From an uncultured Acetatifactor sp. (lineage in GTDB: Bacteria > Bacillota > Clostridia > Lachnospirales > Lachnospiraceae), in assembly GCA_910577665.1 (NCBI GenBank), contig CAJTOJ010000016.1, positions 1 to 64,000 on the forward strand: a stretch of 64,000 bases of DNA. The letters are read 5' to 3'. Position 1 is the first letter of the stretch. Each line of letters begins with the position of its first letter. Positions 53,585-61,003 of the stretch are shown piece by piece. The notes below the pieces were generated by a model, which worked only from the letters and a program-made list of their open reading frames with translations, searched no databases and was not told the origin of the DNA. A program made the translations under genes and the position numbers.

Positions 53585-54712
53585 TCAGTCCTGGGAGGCA
53601 TTCGGTTCCTGTGCATTTTTGGCCTTAGCTCCCCTTCTGCCTCCCTTCCCGCTTTCAAGTGGTGCTTCTGTACCTGCCGCTTCCTGCGGTGCCTGCTCTG
53701 CAGATCCCTCCGCTGCCTTCTCAAAGCCATAGTGGATACGTACCTTCTGACTGATCTTCTCACAGATCTCGGCATGTTCCTTCAGATACTGCTTGGCGTT
53801 CTCACGTCCCTGGCCGATCTTGTTACCATCGTAAGCATACCATGCACCGGATTTCATCACAATATCCAGGCCTGCCGCCAGGTCCAGGATATCTCCCTCC
53901 CTGGAGATACCTTCCCCAAACATGATGTCAAATTCTGCCTCCTTGAAAGGCGGTGCTATCTTGTTCTTCACCACTTTGACTTTGGTGCGGTTGCCGATCA
54001 CTTCCCCGCCCTGCTTCAAAGACTCAATCCGGCGTACATCCAGGCGCACAGATGCATAGAACTTCAATGCCCTGCCTCCTGTGGTAGTCTCCGGGCTGCC
54101 GAACATCACACCTACTTTTTCCCTAAGCTGGTTGATGAAGATCACCGTACAGTTTGACTTGCTGATCACTGCAGTCAGCTTCCGAAGTGCCTGTGACATC
54201 AGACGGGCCTGCAATCCTACATGGCTGTCTCCCATGTCTCCCTCGATCTCTGCCTTGGGTACCAGCGCTGCCACAGAGTCCACCACCACAATATCAACAG
54301 CCCCGGACCGAACCATGGTCTCTGTGATCTCCAGTGCCTGCTCCCCGTTATCCGGCTGGGAGATGTACAGGTTGTCAATGTCCACGCCGATATTCTTGGC
54401 ATAAACGGGATCCAGGGCATGTTCGGCATCAATAAAACCTGCAATTCCGCCTCTTCTCTGTACCTCCGCTATCATGTGCAGTGTAACCGTAGTCTTACCA
54501 CTGGACTCAGGTCCGTATATCTCTACGATTCTCCCCTTGGGAATCCCCCCCAGTCCAAGGGCTATATCCAGGCTTAAGGAGCCTGTGGGAATCGTCTCCA
54601 CATTCATCTGTGCTGTGGGATCGCCCAGCTTCATCACGGCTCCCTTTCCATACTGCTTCTCAATCTGGCTGATGGCCGCATCCAATGCTTTCAGTTTTTC
54701 ATCTTTTTCCAT
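53585..54712 (-). CDS. recA: RecA recombinase
   Basis: 375 aa. Walker A GPESSGKTT, Walker B VDIVVVDSVAALVP, L1 and L2 DNA-binding loops (EIEGDMGDSHVG and GVMFGSPETTTGG), and the RALKFYASVRLDV strand. The C-terminal tail is acidic then Lys/Arg-rich. AAGGAG precedes the ATG at 54712. The upstream promoter carries two SOS boxes, so LexA control is expected. Confidence 0.98.
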   Translation of the reverse strand: MEKDEKLKALDAAISQIEKQYGKGAVMKLGDPTAQMNVETIPTGSLSLDIALGLGGIPKGRIVEIYGPESSGKTTVTLHMIAEVQRRGGIAGFIDAEHALDPVYAKNIGVDIDNLYISQPDNGEQALEITETMVRSGAVDIVVVDSVAALVPKAEIEGDMGDSHVGLQARLMSQALRKLTAVISKSNCTVIFINQLREKVGVMFGSPETTTGGRALKFYASVRLDVRRIESLKQGGEVIGNRTKVKVVKNKIAPPFKEAEFDIMFGEGISREGDILDLAAGLDIVMKSGAWYAYDGNKIGQGRENAKQYLKEHAEICEKISQKVRIHYGFEKAAEGSAEQAPQEAAGTEAPLESGKGGRRGAKAKNAQEPNASQD

Positions 54713-54734
54713 GTGGAATCTCCTTTTCGCCAAG

Positions 54735-54785
54735 GAACAAACGTTCTGATTCTTTAAGAATAAAACATTTGTTCGCATTTGTCAA
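54735..54785 (-). promoter_or_regulatory. recA promoter with two LexA (SOS) boxes
   Basis: TTGACA (54785-54780), a 17-bp spacer and TATTCT (54762-54757). GAACAAATGTTT (54774-54763) fills the spacer. A perfect GAAC-N4-GTTC box, GAACAAACGTTC (54735-54746), lies just downstream of the start site. Confidence 0.88.
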
Positions 54786-55118
54786 TGTTTTTTGTGTGGA
54801 ACCATGTGGGAATCATACTCCGATTTATGTCCCTTAAAACTGCCTCAAACTGTCATCCGTGTTCCAGCCCGATCCTGTACGCTGCCTGTTTTCCAGGTTC
54901 TTCTGCGCATGCCAGACCAAATACATCCCTATTCTGCCACACATCACCTCCGTTTTCAATATAATACTGAAATCTGTGGCGAAACCGCCGGAACTGTAAG
55001 AGAGCCTGCCAGACAGGCCTATTGTGCTACATGATCAATCAGACATGAGAAGTATAACATAGTTTACCATACAAAGCAAGTAAATAAGAATCTGCCTTCC
55101 GGCAGCTTTCACGCAAGG
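54786..55118. other. Intergenic region between recA promoter and repeat F
   Basis: No gene recognised in 333 bp. A GCCTG/CAGGC dyad lies near 55002-55020 and a CTGCC/GGCAG dyad at 55092-55103. Either could be a remnant terminator of cinA, now separated from it by the inserted repeats. Confidence 0.4.
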
Positions 55119-55253
55119 TGTTACTGTTCACTCCGTTCACAGTAACAGGTGCGCAGAAATAGCAAGAACAGCGATTTCGCGCACGCAGTCTCGGGTTTGT
55201 CACGCAAAAGACGCGTGACAACACCTCGCGGCGATACCCCAGTGCACAGTAAC
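55119..55253. mobile_element. MITE-like structured repeat, family 1, copy F1
   Basis: About 134 bp, ends GTTACTGTTCAC and GTGCACAGTAAC. Near-direct repeats ACGCAAGG (55111-55118) and ACGCAGGG (55254-55261) flank it, 7 of 8 matching. First hairpin GAAATaGC/GCgATTTC; second TTGTCACGC/GCGTGACAA. Confidence 0.78.
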
Positions 55254-55262
55254 ACGCAGGGT

Positions 55263-55360
55263 ATTACTATGCACGGCGTAGCCTAACAGCAACGTGATGC
55301 ACACAAAATGAGCAAAGAACACTTAAAAACGCCTTACGGCAATGCCCAGTAAACACTAAC
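55263..55360. mobile_element. Degenerate family 1 repeat, copy F2
   Basis: 98 bp with decayed ends ATTACTATGCAC and GTAAACACTAAC. The GATGCACACAAAATGAGC block is kept but the second hairpin region is deleted. It follows F1 in the same orientation, 14 bp from the cinA stop. Confidence 0.65.
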
Positions 55361-55374
55361 AGTCCGTGTACTGA

Positions 55375-56643
55375 CTAGTCCTTCTTCCCGAAGGTCACCC
55401 TGCTGAAGTATTCCAGCATACAGCTCCGCATCAGGACCAGGGCTGCGGACACAGCCGACTCTCTGATCTTGCTGCGATTTCCCACAAACTGGTATTTCTT
55501 CACCGTCACATTCCCCTTCACATGACAGGCGATGTACACCAGCCCCACAGGCTTGTCCTCACTGCCCCCATCAGGCCCTGCGATACCCGTGACTGCCATG
55601 GCCACGTCAGCCTTGGTGCCAAGGGCTGTACCCTTTGCCATCTCCTCGGCCACCTGGGCACTCACTGCCCCATACTTCTGGAGGGTTCCTTTTTTGACCC
55701 CCAGAAGCTTGCGTTTTGCCTTGTTGGAGTATGTGACATATCCCGTCTTATATACCTCCGATACCCCAGGCACATTGATCAGCCTGGCAGACAACATCCC
55801 TCCCGTACAGGACTCGGCACAGGAGACGGTAAGGTCGTTGGCAATCAACAGATCTACCACCGCCCTCTCCAGGGTAGTCTCTTCTTCTGTGGTATACACA
55901 TCATTCCCGAAACGGTTCTTCAGTTCTTTCACAAGGGGTTTGATCAGCTTTGTGGCCGTTTTCCTGTCCTGGGCGCTGGCTGTCACCCGGATATGCACTT
56001 CCCCTGTCTTGGCATAGGTAGCCAGTGTCGGATTGGTCTGGGCATCAATCAGGTCCTTCACCATTGTCTCCGCCCTGCTCTCTCCCACGCCGCAGATCTT
56101 TACTGTCCTGGAGCAGATCACCTGGCCACTGATGGATTCCAGATAAGGCGCAACGCTTTCCTCAAACATGGGAACCAGCTCATTCGGAGGACCTGGCAGG
56201 AGAATCACATTCGCTTTTCCTGTCTCCAGGATCACGCCGGGCGCCGTTCCGTTGTGGTTCTCCAGAACGATACTTCCCACAGGAACCATGGCCTGTTTCC
56301 AGTTGTTTTCTGTAGGCTCCATCCCCCGGTCCTCAAAATAACGTTTCAAGGCTTTTCTGCTTGGTTCATGCATCTCCAGTTCCCTGCCGCAGACTGCTGA
56401 TGCCGTCTCCTTGGTCAGGTCATCCTCCGTTGGGCCCAGGCCTCCGGAAAGGATCACAATATCAGACCTGTCCATGGCCGTTTCAAGCACCATGGCCAGC
56501 CTCTCCCCATTGTCCCCCACCACTGTCTGGAAATAGCAGGAAAGCCCCAGCCCTGCACATTTCTCAGCAAGGTATGCCGCATTGGTGTTCACAATATTTC
56601 CAAGCAGAAGTTCTGTTCCTACGCATATCAGTTCTACCGTCAT
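55375..56643 (-). CDS. cinA: CinA, nicotinamide mononucleotide deamidase-type protein
   Basis: 422 aa. The N-terminal MoCF-like domain (about 1-170) has GTELLLGNIVNTN and SGGLGPTEDD. The C-terminal amidase domain (about 260-415) has the catalytic AESCTGG and VTGIAGPDGG. It acts in NMN recycling, and in Firmicutes often sits with recA in a DNA repair or competence operon. Here the repeats F1 and F2 and the SOS promoter separate it from recA. Confidence 0.94.
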   Translation of the reverse strand: MTVELICVGTELLLGNIVNTNAAYLAEKCAGLGLSCYFQTVVGDNGERLAMVLETAMDRSDIVILSGGLGPTEDDLTKETASAVCGRELEMHEPSRKALKRYFEDRGMEPTENNWKQAMVPVGSIVLENHNGTAPGVILETGKANVILLPGPPNELVPMFEESVAPYLESISGQVICSRTVKICGVGESRAETMVKDLIDAQTNPTLATYAKTGEVHIRVTASAQDRKTATKLIKPLVKELKNRFGNDVYTTEEETTLERAVVDLLIANDLTVSCAESCTGGMLSARLINVPGVSEVYKTGYVTYSNKAKRKLLGVKKGTLQKYGAVSAQVAEEMAKGTALGTKADVAMAVTGIAGPDGGSEDKPVGLVYIACHVKGNVTVKKYQFVGNRSKIRESAVSAALVLMRSCMLEYFSRVTFGKKD

Positions 56644-56714
56644 CTTGCTCCTCCCGTTTCAAAGCCTGTCCGTTTTCTATTTCCAGTCCCACTTTCCCTG
56701 GCTTCCTGCCTCAT

Positions 56715-57278
56715 TTACCGGGCATCTTTCATGACATTCCTGTTTTTCACCAGGTAATCCACCAGAGATACCAACGTAAGCGCCACTGCAATCCACATGA
56801 CAATATCCGTCAGAAGCTGTGGCACAGGATCTCCCACGATCATCAGACATACCATGACCATCTGGAAAACCGTCTTGAACTTCCCCCAGTAGCTTGCCGC
56901 GATCACCACACCGCTGTCAGAAGCCACCAGTCTGAAACCACTGATGATAAATTCCCTGGCCATAATGAGGATTACCACCAGGGAAGGGATCCGTCCCATC
57001 TCAATCAAGGCAATCATAGCCGAACACACCAGCAGTTTGTCCGCCAGGGGATCCATGAATTTACCGAAATTCGTAATCAGATTGTATTTGCGCGCAATCA
57101 TGCCATCCAGCATGTCTGTAAGGCTTGCCAGGATAAAGAGCACCAGCGCTGCGATCCTGGATACCATCTGGTTCTCCCCGAACCATCCCCTGCTTCCTCC
57201 CAGAAGCAGCACCAGGAACGGGACAATGAGGATCACCCGGAAAATTGTCAGTTTATTGGGCAGATTCATTTTACGCAT
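56715..57278 (-). CDS. pgsA: CDP-diacylglycerol-glycerol-3-phosphate phosphatidyltransferase
   Basis: 187 aa with about four or five membrane helices. The CDP-alcohol phosphotransferase motif DMLDGMIAR...GKFMDPLADK is complete. It makes phosphatidylglycerophosphate from the CdsA product. The ATG overlaps the rimO 3' end by 8 bp, with GGAG 9 nt upstream. Confidence 0.95.
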   Translation of the reverse strand: MRKMNLPNKLTIFRVILIVPFLVLLLGGSRGWFGENQMVSRIAALVLFILASLTDMLDGMIARKYNLITNFGKFMDPLADKLLVCSAMIALIEMGRIPSLVVILIMAREFIISGFRLVASDSGVVIAASYWGKFKTVFQMVMVCLMIVGDPVPQLLTDIVMWIAVALTLVSLVDYLVKNRNVMKDAR

Positions 57279-58599
57279 GATATATTTCTCCTATCAGGTC
57301 ATATGCATTGGAGTCTGTGACCAGCACTTTCACAAAGTCCCCTGTCATCAGCTCCGCCGTTGTGTTCAGAAACAGATACCCGTCTACCCCCGGGGCATCC
57401 CGGTAGGTTCTGGTCACATATACATCTTCTTCTGCCATCTTCCCTTCTACCATCACCGTGAGCACCCTGCCTATCTGGTCTCCTGCCACGTCATAGGAAA
57501 TGGCCTGCTGCAGCTCCATCAGTTCGTCCCTGCGGGCTTCCTTTACTTCCTCTTCGACCTGGTCCGGCAGCTCATATGCCTTTGTGTCTTCCTCCCGGGA
57601 ATAGGCAAAGACCCCCAGTCGGTCAAACTCCATCTCATTTACAAAGCGGTAAAGTTCTTCGAACTCCTCCTGAGTCTCCCCGGGGAATCCGCTGATCAAG
57701 GTAGTCCGAAGACATATGTCCGGGATCCTGCGCCGCAGCAGTGCAATCCGCTCCCGCAGATCTGCCTGGTTCGTACGCCTTCCCATACGTCTCAGCACAC
57801 TGTCCGCTGCATGCTGGATAGGGATGTCCAGGTAATGACACACCTTCGGCTCCGCCGCCATGACCTCTATGAGTTCTTCCGTGATCTCCTCCGGGTAACA
57901 GTACAGGAGGCGGATCCAGTAAATCCCCGGAATCTTCGCCAGTTCCAGAAGAAGTGCAGGCAGCCTTTTCTCCCCATAGAGATCCACCCCATACAGGGTA
58001 GTCTCCTGGGCTACCAGCACCAGCTCCTTCACCCCACCCTGGGCCAGTTTCCCTGCCTGTTCCAGCAGAGTCTCCATGGGAATGCTCCTGTAGCGTCCCC
58101 TCACCTTCGGGATAATACAGTATGTACAATGCTTGTTGCACCCTTCGGCAATTTTCAGATAGGCATAATGCCCTCCTGTGGTCAGCACTCTGTCCGGAAA
58201 ACAATAAGGGGCAGCATCCAACCTTTGGAAATGATCCCGTCCCTGTCCGGCAAGCACTTCCTCCAGGGCCTGCGCAATCTCCGGGATGGCTGTGGTGCCA
58301 AGAACCGCATCCACTTCCGGGATCTCCTGCCGGATCTCCTCTTTATAGCGCTGGGCCAGACAGCCTGTCACAAGCAATGCCTTGATCTGCCCTTTTTTCC
58401 GAAGTTCTGCCATCTCCAGTAACACCTGGATGCTCTCTTCCTTGGCATCCCCGATGAAACAGCAGGTATTCACCACCACGGCTTGTGCCTGTGTTTCCTC
58501 ATCTGTAAAAGAATACCCTGCAGTCTGGAGCACCCCCATCATCATCTCTGTGTCAGACAGGTTCTTGTCACATCCCAGGGATACAAATAAAACGTTCAT
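57271..58599 (-). CDS. rimO: Ribosomal protein S12 methylthiotransferase
   Basis: 442 aa radical SAM enzyme. The UPF0004 domain has VSLGCDKNLSDTE with further Cys in NTCCFIGDA and VTGCLAQRY. The radical SAM motif is GCNKHCTYCIIP. A TRAM domain closes the chain (about 375-440). It thiomethylates an Asp of ribosomal protein S12. AGGAG precedes the ATG at 58599; upstream open frame is crossed by the rpoZ terminator and is not coding. Confidence 0.95.
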   Translation of the reverse strand: MNVLFVSLGCDKNLSDTEMMMGVLQTAGYSFTDEETQAQAVVVNTCCFIGDAKEESIQVLLEMAELRKKGQIKALLVTGCLAQRYKEEIRQEIPEVDAVLGTTAIPEIAQALEEVLAGQGRDHFQRLDAAPYCFPDRVLTTGGHYAYLKIAEGCNKHCTYCIIPKVRGRYRSIPMETLLEQAGKLAQGGVKELVLVAQETTLYGVDLYGEKRLPALLLELAKIPGIYWIRLLYCYPEEITEELIEVMAAEPKVCHYLDIPIQHAADSVLRRMGRRTNQADLRERIALLRRRIPDICLRTTLISGFPGETQEEFEELYRFVNEMEFDRLGVFAYSREEDTKAYELPDQVEEEVKEARRDELMELQQAISYDVAGDQIGRVLTVMVEGKMAEEDVYVTRTYRDAPGVDGYLFLNTTAELMTGDFVKVLVTDSNAYDLIGEIYHA

Positions 58600-58630
58600 C
58601 ACCACTCCTAGTTTTCCGCCCGAAGCAAAA

Positions 58631-58648
58631 AGCCGGCAAGAGCCGGCT
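58631..58648 (-). terminator. Terminator between rpoZ and rimO
   Basis: AGCCGGC/GCCGGCT with a 4-nt loop followed by TTTTTGC on the minus strand. It probably causes partial termination, tuning rimO expression. Confidence 0.75.
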
Positions 58649-58660
58649 GTGTTGATAGGG

Positions 58661-58894
58661 TTATTCTTCATCGCCCAGGATCTTAATCTTGCTCTGGTTC
58701 AATTCCTCCACCGCCACAGACAAAGGCTTCTTATCCTTGCCGTCCACCAGCGGCTCCTGGCCTGAAATGATCTGACGCGCCCGCTTGGAAGTGGCCATCA
58801 CAATAGAATAACGGCTGTTTACCACGGGGGCTTCCCCGTGTTCCACCTCGCTGTTTACTACTTTCATCAAATCGGAATAAGACGGATGTAACAT
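58661..58894 (-). CDS. rpoZ: RNA polymerase omega subunit
   Basis: 77 aa. LHPSYSDLMKVV, SRYSIVMATSKRARQI and KPLSVAVEELNQSKIKI match the omega family. It helps assemble RNA polymerase. The start lies 1 bp after the gmk stop, so the genes are coupled. Confidence 0.93.
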   Translation of the reverse strand: MLHPSYSDLMKVVNSEVEHGEAPVVNSRYSIVMATSKRARQIISGQEPLVDGKDKKPLSVAVEELNQSKIKILGDEE

Positions 58895-58895
58895 A

Positions 58896-59537
58896 TTATT
58901 CTGCTCCTTTCGAGAACTCTCTCAGTTCCTCCCTGATCTTGGCGATCAATGCCTTACTTCTCACCGGCACCCGGCGGGCAGCATCCACCAGAAGGTGAAT
59001 CTCCTCCACACAAGCCTCCAGTTTATCATTTACTACTATATAATCATAGGCTTCTATACCTTCTGATTCCTCTGCTGCCCGGGCCAGTCTCCTGTCTATG
59101 ACCTCTGATGTCTCTGTGCCCCTGCCAAGAAGCCGGCGCTTCAGCTCTGCCCCGCTGGGCGGGGTCACAAATATCAGCACACTCTCCGGAAATTTCTCCT
59201 TGATCTTCAGCGCTCCCTGGATCTCGATCTCCAGGATCACGTTCTGTCCTCTCCGAAGCTGCTCTTCCACATAGGCCCTGGGGGTACCATAATAGTTCCC
59301 ACAGTAAGACGCATACTCAATCAGCCCGTCCGCCCGTATGGTCTCTTCAAAATGTTCCCTGTCTGTGAAAAAATATTCCACTCCATCCCTTTCTCCTTCC
59401 CTGGGTGCTCTGGTGGTCATGGAAACAGACAGGACATACTGGTCATATGTCTGCATCAGCGCCTTGACCAGAGTTCCCTTGCCCGCCCCGGAAAATCCGG
59501 ATATTACCATAAGAATTCCTTTTTCTTCTGCCTTCAT
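58896..59537 (-). CDS. gmk: Guanylate kinase
   Basis: 213 aa. P-loop GFSGAGKGTL, GMP-binding TTRAPREGERDGVEYFF, ILEIEIQGALKIKEKFP and the lid GRGTETSEVIDRRL are all present. It phosphorylates GMP. It lies between remA and rpoZ, the conserved Firmicute order. Confidence 0.97.
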   Translation of the reverse strand: MKAEEKGILMVISGFSGAGKGTLVKALMQTYDQYVLSVSMTTRAPREGERDGVEYFFTDREHFEETIRADGLIEYASYCGNYYGTPRAYVEEQLRRGQNVILEIEIQGALKIKEKFPESVLIFVTPPSGAELKRRLLGRGTETSEVIDRRLARAAEESEGIEAYDYIVVNDKLEACVEEIHLLVDAARRVPVRSKALIAKIREELREFSKGAE

Positions 59538-59558
59538 CCCAACTCTCCTGCCTGATCG

Positions 59559-59852
59559 TCACATCCCGTCACCTGTCTCCTCCAGGGCTACAGGATCCTC
59601 ATCCTCCGTTGCCTGACCAGCCCCTGTCTGGATCCTGCCTGCGATGGTCTCCGGCAGAAGGGCTGACAGCACTACCTGGCTGTTCTCCATCACCAGCACA
59701 GACTTGGTCTTGCGCCCCTGAGTGGCATCAATAGCCATTCCCTTTTCCTTGGCCCCCTGCACCAGACGCTTCACAGGAGCCGAATCCGGACTGACAATGG
59801 CGATGATCTTGGATGTGTTCACAATATTCCCGAAACCGATATGAATCAGCAT
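59559..59852 (-). CDS. remA: RemA-type DNA-binding regulator (DUF370)
   Basis: 97 aa. LIHIGFGNIVN, IVSPDSAPVKRLVQ, and ATQGRKTKSVLVMENSQVVLSAL are the conserved core. In Bacillus RemA activates biofilm matrix and osmoprotection genes. An acidic C-terminal extension of about 20 residues goes beyond the core. It lies between yicC and gmk as usual. Confidence 0.92.
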   Translation of the reverse strand: MLIHIGFGNIVNTSKIIAIVSPDSAPVKRLVQGAKEKGMAIDATQGRKTKSVLVMENSQVVLSALLPETIAGRIQTGAGQATEDEDPVALEETGDGM

Positions 59853-59878
59853 ATATACACTGCCTCTCCTGCCCTGGC

Positions 59879-60757
59879 CTACTCTATATTCTGGATCTGC
59901 TCCCTGACCTTCTCAATCTCTGTCTTCAGATCTATGGCATAGTCCGAAAGTGCCAGATCATTTGCCTTGGAAAGAATGGTGTTGGCTTCCCGGTTCATCT
60001 CCTGGGCAATAAAGTCCAGCTTACGCCCCACACTTCCCCCTTCTGTCAAGGTCGTCCTGGTAGCTTCCATGTGACTGCGCAGTCTGACTACTTCCTCGTC
60101 CACGCAGGCTTTGTCCGCGAAGATGACCACCTCCGCCAGGAGACGGTTCTCATCCACAGCTGCGCCGCCCAGCAGCTCCCTGGTGCGCTCCTCCAGCTTT
60201 TTCCGGTATTGTGCAACTACCTGGGGATACCTTTCCTCCACTCTGTCCACCAGTTCCAGCATACCGTCCAGCTTCTCCTGTAAGTCTCTTTGCAGACGTT
60301 CCCCTTCCGCGATGCGGGATTCCACGAACATGGCGGCAGCCCCGTCTACGGCAGCCTGCAGCTCCTTCCACAGTTCTTCCTTATCCTGTCCGGACTCCTC
60401 CATCACAAACACTTCCGGAAGCTTCGCCAGGGTAGAGATCCGGATATTGTCCTCCAGACCGAATTCCTCCGCCATCTGTCGCATGTACTTTATATACTCC
60501 GCCGCAGTCTCCCGGTTATAACGGACTGCGGATGTCTGTTCTGTCAGATCCTCATAGCTGACAAAAACGTCCACTTTTCCCCGGGATATGTGGTTTTTCA
60601 GTTCACTGCGGATGGCTGACTCGAAGAAATTCAACGCCTTCGGCATCTTGATGTTCACGTCCAGGTACCGGTGATTCACCGCCTTCATCTCCACTGTAAA
60701 TTTCCTGCCGCCGGTCACAGACTCAAACCGGCCAAAGCCTGTCATACTCTTGATCAT
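59879..60757 (-). CDS. yicC: YicC/YloC family endoribonuclease
   Basis: 292 aa. The opening IKSMTGFGR, then VEMKAVNHRYLDVNIKMP and the C-terminal GRKLDFIAQEMNREANTILSK are diagnostic. Homologues are RNases with a role in sRNA turnover and stress. GGGAG lies 5 nt before the ATG at 60757; an in-frame ATG 12 bp upstream is less well placed. First gene of the yicC-remA-gmk-rpoZ operon. Confidence 0.95.
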   Translation of the reverse strand: MIKSMTGFGRFESVTGGRKFTVEMKAVNHRYLDVNIKMPKALNFFESAIRSELKNHISRGKVDVFVSYEDLTEQTSAVRYNRETAAEYIKYMRQMAEEFGLEDNIRISTLAKLPEVFVMEESGQDKEELWKELQAAVDGAAAMFVESRIAEGERLQRDLQEKLDGMLELVDRVEERYPQVVAQYRKKLEERTRELLGGAAVDENRLLAEVVIFADKACVDEEVVRLRSHMEATRTTLTEGGSVGRKLDFIAQEMNREANTILSKANDLALSDYAIDLKTEIEKVREQIQNIE

Positions 60758-60870
60758 GGAAACTCCCATCTGCGTATCCGGGTATATCTGTCAGACCCTC
60801 CACACGCACCTTCTACATGCCATTTCAGACATGAACCCTGCTATTCTGGAGAAGGGCATTTTTCTTCTTT

Positions 60871-60899
60871 ATTATAGAGGAAGATTTCGGAAGCGTCAA
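60871..60899 (-). promoter_or_regulatory. yicC operon promoter
   Basis: TTGACG (60899-60894), a 17-bp spacer and a perfect TATAAT (60876-60871). Leader about 110 nt. Confidence 0.8.
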
Positions 60900-60913
60900 G
60901 TATAAGAAAATGG

Positions 60914-60942
60914 TTGTGCACGGCTTTGCGGGATGATAGAAT
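60914..60942 (+). promoter_or_regulatory. Probable rqcH promoter
   Basis: TTGTGC (60914-60919), a 17-bp spacer and TAGAAT (60937-60942), divergent from the yicC promoter with their -35 boxes only 14 bp apart. Confidence 0.5.
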
Positions 60943-61003
60943 AAGAATACCCGCCGGAAACAATGGCGGATAACAGGTTTTCATCAGACAGGAGGAAAAC
61001 AAC

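Noticed and set aside
58600..58671. 24-residue extension of RimO
   Set aside because: The rpoZ terminator hairpin lies inside it, and the AGGAG site supports the ATG at 58599.
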